The notes below the pieces were generated by a model. It searched no databases and was not told the origin of the DNA. It saw only the letters and a list, made by a program, of their open reading frames with translations. Shown one piece after another: positions 59,015 to 64,000 of a stretch of DNA of 64,000 nucleotides (position 1 is the first letter of the stretch; each line of letters opens with the position of its first letter). The stretch is from NCBI GenBank assembly GCA_007258455.2, contig VDFB02296798.1, positions 1 to 64,000 on the forward strand, given 5' to 3'. The DNA is from Sequoia sempervirens. Taxonomy: Eukaryota > Streptophyta > Pinopsida > Cupressales > Cupressaceae. A program made the position numbers and the translations under genes.

Positions 59015-60430
59015 TGTAATGTTCCCTATCCTGATTTGCCCCTAGAATTCACCTATTGATCACAAATTGCAACAAATTAGGGTTAGGGTTTTGCCTTATT
59101 AAATAAATATCTCTTTAATGATGTAATCTTGGATTGGAGTCCCGCATTCACCACATGAACTATATATATATGCTTATGAGAGTTAGACAATTACATCACA
59201 TCCATAGATTATTAACAATGCAAACATATTAGGGTTTTGGGAGAAGGGACATGATGGGTCTGCCTGAAGCCATATGCCAATCCTAAGAGGGTGTATACCA
59301 CATCCCTCCGACTTGGCGACTTGTATCTTCTTTTCCCATCAAGGCCTCAACTCCCGGACAATACTTGCCATCTTATGGAGTTGGGCGGGGGTCGTAAGTG
59401 TGCTCTATCGGCTCTCTGCCTAACTACAATTACAGCCCAGGCCCGTCCTACAAGATGGGTTTCAGACAGTCAAGCACATCACCTACTCTATACAAGAAAT
59501 CATTTATTAAATATTCTTATTATCATATAGGCAATATGCATACATATGTAAATAATGATTGCATAAAATATACACCTGAATATTGAATATATATGGTAAT
59601 AGTGATCTGTTTTAATGAACTGCGCTGATTCCTTTTATTTTCTGGTTTGTATGTGTACTTCCCCTTAATCAATCTGTTCTCAATATTCAGAAGATATGGC
59701 TTAAAGAGAAACAACAGATTAGTTTCAATGGAATAATTACTAATATGGATTAATAATTGCTGCAAGCATCATTATTGCATAATCATATATGATCCATATT
59801 TTTATATATATGTGTGTGTGTGTGTTTAGATATATGTATTTGTACTTATATTTAACTTACTTCCCTTATTGATTTATCATTTATCTTCACCCATCTTCCT
59901 TTGGGCTATCTTCTTCCTCATACCTATCTCTTCTTCCAAATCTGAGTATATCATATTAATGCTTCTGCCTCTATATGAGTGCAGATCTTCTTCCTATTTA
60001 TATATCTGCTCTTCTTATTCCCTTCTATTTTCCTTCTGAGTGCAGATATTTTCAATGCTATATTCCTTTTATATCTTTATTTTAATATGGAAGGATGCAT
60101 CTCTTTAGAGGAGAGATATCCTTATGAATAGGTATGTCTCTTTGTTACCACTGCCTTAAACTAATTAATCGCTGCCTTCCTACTAATAAACTAAGCGCTG
60201 CCTTTTACTTATTAATCGTTGCATTTATTTGAATTAATCGCTGTTCCTTATTCGTTGCATTTAGAAGTTGCTCTCTCCTTAATAATCGCTGCATTTTGTC
60301 TTATCTCACACCTTTTTGTGAATAAGACAAACTTGAATTAGGACAAATTCTTTGTCTGAAATAATTTTTTCCTATATATATTAATCGCTGACTTGGAGGA
60401 TTTTGATCACTTGTAAATTCTGGAAGGTAT
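59015..60430 (+). mobile_element. LTR-like region starting TGTAATGTTCCC
   Basis: TGTAATGTTCCCTATCC at 59015 resembles the LTR start shared at 22688, 52118 and 61252 but lacks the TTAGCCTA hairpin. Inside are a moderately GC-rich patch (59280-59460), a TG dinucleotide run (about 59811-59826) and a cluster of ATCGCTGC motifs. The end is not defined. It lies downstream of exon 8, likely in intron. Confidence 0.4.
60160..60390 (+). repeat. Cluster of TTAATCGCTGC motifs
   Basis: TTAATCGCTGC, AAGCGCTGC, TTAATCGTTGC, TTAATCGCTG, TTCGTTGC, TAATCGCTGC and again TTAATCGCTG occur seven times within 230 bases. Related ACCGTTGCATT and CGTTGC motifs lie in the family-S LTR at 20881-21000. Degenerate tandem repeat of unknown role. 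Confidence 0.6.
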
Positions 60431-61251
60431 TTGCTGCAGGTATTAATTTTAAGTCTGTGAGAGCCACGTCTTCATGTTGGGGTCATGACAGATTTCCAAA
60501 AGGTGTGACAAATCCAGAATTTTGTATATTTTGAAAAGGAAAAAGATCAAAGAGAGTAGAAAATTAAAGCAGAAAAAAGGAGGAATATTTAGTGTCAGTG
60601 TTTGTTGAATATGGTATGTGGACCAGCATGCTCTATGCTTTATCTCTGTTAAATGATTAGAATTCAAAAATTCCAGGTCATTGGAAATGTGTTGAGGGCC
60701 CTAAACAAAAGAAACAAATTGTATTGATGGCCATGAATGGCCAAGGTATGTCAACAAGACTTGAAAGTGCAAGAAGTTATAATAGTGATGTGGAAGAATT
60801 TAAAAGAACCAAAATGATTTCAAACATAAAAGCACTGAAAAAATGTTACTAGAGGGGTGAATTCAAACTGAATAATTCCTGAGAAAATTGGAAAAGATAA
60901 AACCATATGGCCTGAAACAAAAACAAATAACTATGTAAGAAAAAGGCCACTCAAAGGAACATGCAGCCAATGGAGATTGAAGCTAGGACAAGTCTGTTAA
61001 ATTTTGGAGCAAAAGAAGCATCAACATCATTGCTGTTCACTACCACAATTGGGCCGTTATAGAATTTGATAGTGTCCATAGGAGGAAGACCGTGGCTAAA
61101 TGTTTGGCTGGATAACCCTAGGAGGAAGTAGGGTACTGCACCTAGAACCTCTCCAAACATCCACAATTGACAAATGGTGCTTTGTAAATCTGTTAGATCT
61201 ACTTACATTCGGAGGTTTTTAATTTTCTTGATCACTTATATTTTTGCATTG

Positions 61252-62340
61252 TGTAATGTCCCCATTTTTGCGAGCATCAGTTATTGTTGGATTAGCCTAT
61301 CATTTTGACCCTCGTAGGCTAATGGACTTGATTAGAGGGTCTTCAGGGGGTTATTACTTGGTCGATTGGCAACATTACTTCTCTCCAGTGCTTTGTTAGG
61401 TTTAGTATTTGGCTTTGACAGTGGGTTTTGAGCTCAAACTGATGCACTTACTATTTATAGTAAGTCACCTTGGCAGTGAGTCAGAGTTACTATTATTAGC
61501 AGGGCACTTGGTCATATGTGGATTTGTAGTGTTGACTTCAGTTTCAGTTGATATGGCGTAATTCTATGCATTTAATGAGTGATTAATATTTTAATGGCTT
61601 TTAAATGATATTTAATTATAAAAGTATATTATAAAGTTATTATTTAACTTTATAATGAGCGGGGCCATTTTAAAGTGAATGTGCAATTAATACTTCATAG
61701 AAAAGCACGCCATAACTGGGTGATATAATATAAAGTCAACAACAAAAATTATTTGAGATATATTTAAATGATTAAAAAAAAACATTTTGGAGGGAATTGT
61801 TTGAGGAAGTATTTAAGGACTCAAAAGAAAATCGACCTCATCCATTATGAGTATTTGAATTTGTCTTTGTGAGTTCTGGGATGTGAGCTTGAGACCTAGG
61901 GTTTCAGCTGCTAGTCTCCATATCAGCATTGAAGAACGTGCCCTCTTTAGTGTTTATGCAATCTTGAGGTTGTGAGAGATCAGCCGAATCATTGCTTGAG
62001 AGTTGGCTTCATTTAGGAGTCATCATTGAGCAGATTTGTGAGATTCACATCAAGGGTTTCATCATCAGAAGCTTGTTTTCCGGGTATGAATGTTATCTCA
62101 ATGTAATTTCATGATAATAAAAATCTCTGATATAATATATTATATTTGTGCTTCTGTATTTCTTGGTTCTGTAAATTTTTATGCATTCCTGGTGAATCTT
62201 TCAAAAAAAAATTCAAACCCTAGTCGATCAGCAACAATTAGCAGAGGTTAGAGACGGCAGGTCTCTTACACATTGGCCAGCATTCCCCAGCACGTTGAGA
62301 AATTTGCTAGGGAAAAATGTTATTGAAGTTGAATACATCT
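61252..62340 (+). mobile_element. LTR of the TGTAATGTCCCC family, third copy
   Basis: It starts TGTAATGTCCCCATTTTTG. TTAGCCTA (61292-61299) pairs with TAGGCTAA (61315-61322). The palindrome CTTACTATTTATAGTAAG lies at about 61448-61465. The rest follows the same AT-rich plan as the 52118 copy. Its right end is uncertain and no gag follows, so it may be a solo LTR. Confidence 0.6.
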
Positions 62341-62779
62341 TTATATTTTGACAATTTTTCATTTTTAATTTTGTTAAAATATTGATCCAATTGGATTATT
62401 GAAATGCAACCCCAGTGATGCTGTGAAGTTGATTTTCATCACCTATGGTAATGCTCACTCATGCTTCATGGTTTGCTGTTCAAAATAAATGGTCCCCCTA
62501 AGTACTATCTAGGCTGACACAATTTTAGTCATCAAAGAAAAAATGATTATGAAGTTTTTGATTGGTGCTCATATATTGTTTGCCCATACTTGTACGGTTT
62601 CCTCAATAAAAAGCAGGACTCTTCTCATTCCTTATTCTCCTCAAATATAGTAATGACAAAAATGAGTTGGATGGCCTTCTGACTTCCATCCTTGTCAAAA
62701 ACAAATAAAAATTATTTTATTTACAAAATTAAAGTATACTAAAAACAAACCAGTTATACTTTGGATCAATATTCCTAAC

Positions 62780-63270
62780 TTACCCTCATGTAATCCAAAG
62801 TATATCTTCATATGTTGTTTCTTCTTTACTTTTTCTTTATTATATAAAATCCATCAAAATTCTTGAACTTGATTTGATCCAAAGGCTTTGTGAGCACTAC
62901 CCATGTAATCCAAATCATGTCTTCACTTGTTTCTTCTTCAGTTTTGCTTTATTACACAAAATCCTTTGAATTTCTTGAAGTTGACTTGATCCAAAGGATT
63001 TCTCAATGCTACTTGTTTATTTATGGGCAGTAAATAGGATCTACTATCTTTTGTATTGTCAACATTCATAAATAGTATTACTTCACATCCATTGTTTTGT
63101 CTTTGCATGAAGTACAAGTTTCATTGCAATTTTGTTGGCACTTTGATTATCTACATTTAACATTGTAGGACCATTTTGACCATTCTGCAACTCCTCAAGA
63201 ATCCTACAAAGATGTAGTACCTCTCTTGAAGTGTTTTGCACTACAACGTTTTCTGATTCAGTTGTAGATT
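62780..63270 (-). pseudogene. Copia RNase H / pol 3' end remnant, partly duplicated
   Basis: Minus-strand reading gives SREVLHLCRILEELQNGQNG, TMLNVDNQSANKIAMKLVLH and AKTKQW, the W/LxxLLxEL...DNQSAxxxAxNPxxHxRTKH pattern of Copia RNase H. Downstream, LTKPLDQIKFKNF occurs near 62890-62850 and a diverged repeat (NPLDQVNFKKFKGF) near 63000-62960, showing a local tandem duplication of about 110 bases. Decayed, no intact frame. Confidence 0.7.
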
Positions 63271-64000
63271 TGACATTGTATTTTTTAGCATTTTAATTTG
63301 CACCTTTTATTGTGACAAAACAAAACAATTGTGTGGTGGAACTACTCTTTGAATTAGAAGGGGAAGTTCCTTGTACTTGAGAACTAATTGAAAAACCCTA
63401 ACGTAAACAATATATATTTTCTATTTACAATTTGTATTGGAGTATTTTCTGGAGTGATTTATGCATAGAAAACAAAACTAAAGGTGCATCTTTAAGCAAG
63501 CAATACAAACAAACAATAAAACATGGCTTTTTGTTCTTGAGCTAAGGCAAAAAACTGATACACACCTCCACTCAAGTGAGATGTTCAAATTCTCTTTGAC
63601 TAAAAATAAACCCTATAGAGCTATCAAACACTCACTTTTTCTAGCTAAAATCAAAGACTGAAAAGTAGTAAGACACAAAGATCAAATAGGTTTAAACACA
63701 AGGACACAAACACTTAGGTAAATTGAATTAAGGGATTACATGCAAAGCCACAATCTCCAACTTTGAGTAAATTTGTAATACACAGCTTGTAAACTTGTTA
63801 AAAGCAATTTAATTTACCTCATATGCAAGACATCATAAGATAAACACGATAATTGTATTCAAAGCTAAGTTAATGGTTCGGGTACAAGTGCGAGTGCGGG
63901 TGCGGGTATGGGCACCCAAACCTGGTATGACAGACGACAATTTGCTTTTTCCTTGGGTACAGGTATGAGAATATATAATAATAATAATAATTCAAATCAC
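63270..64000. other. Window end: no gene seen
   Basis: AT-rich sequence. At 63885-63912 a GTGCGAGTGCGGGTGCGGG block stands out and could be the subterminal part of another DNA transposon. An ATA run starts at about 63972. Nothing coding is recognised. Confidence 0.4.

Noticed and set aside
59291..59586. Moderately GC-rich ORFs at 59291 and 59398
   Set aside because: Two frames open together in LTR-like sequence, with no recognised family or splice context with the HEAT gene.
1..64000. tRNA, rRNA or organelle insert
   Set aside because: No cloverleaf-like segment, rRNA signature or organelle gene was recognised. A dedicated scan (tRNAscan-SE, Infernal) would be needed to be sure.

Overview
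The window looks like nuclear DNA of a large, repeat-swollen plant genome. It is AT-rich, has no compact gene clusters, and is built of nested LTR retrotransposons (Ty3/gypsy of the Tat/Ogre-like and chromovirus types, a Copia remnant, solo LTRs) and hAT DNA transposons. It holds a single convincing host gene, split by very long introns. Retroelement style, intron size and repeat nesting fit a gymnosperm or similar giant-genome seed plant. The host gene reads as a HEAT-repeat protein resembling the axonemal dynein assembly factor DNAAF5/HEATR2. If that is right, a lineage with flagellate sperm (cycad, Ginkgo, or a fern) is more likely than a conifer. The species call is inference.

Layout. 1-9.2 kb: a decayed minus-strand Tat-like gypsy element (gag, protease, an archaeal-type RNase H placed before RT, RT, RNase H, integrase, 3' tandem repeats), with a solo LTR (3832-5137) inside its archaeal RNase H. 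9.2-13.6 kb: no recognisable gene. 13.9-22.7 kb: a minus-strand chromovirus. Its RT is split by a 1.14-kb hAT-type element (16231-17370), and its 5' LTR is split by a 2.1-kb solo LTR (19400-21498). 22.7-28.3 kb: a gag scrap between two head-to-head LTRs, a long array of short hairpins (24266-25820), a broken leader ORF, and an LTR with an initiator-Met-type primer site. 28.3-34.55 kb: a second solo LTR of the same family as 19400-21498, carrying a nearly complete hAT transposon (29570-33128).

34.6-44.1 kb: ~215-bp tandem repeats that each contain a hairpin, a ~1000-residue degenerate ORF of unknown function, an LTR plus primer site, then gag, protease, archaeal RNase H and pol linker of a second Tat-like element, truncated before RT. 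44.2-45.0 kb: a repeat family rich in GTGCAC-like motifs, with a second copy at 54.4-54.9 kb. 46.3-58.6 kb: eight plus-strand exons of the HEAT-repeat gene. Its 9.9-kb fourth intron holds another unknown retroelement ORF, an LTR and a chromovirus gag start. 59-64 kb: further LTRs and a Copia pol remnant, probably inside or downstream of the same gene.

The recurring theme is that several unrelated LTR or leader families each carry clusters of short inverted repeats, with different sequences in each family and often with compensatory base changes in the stems.
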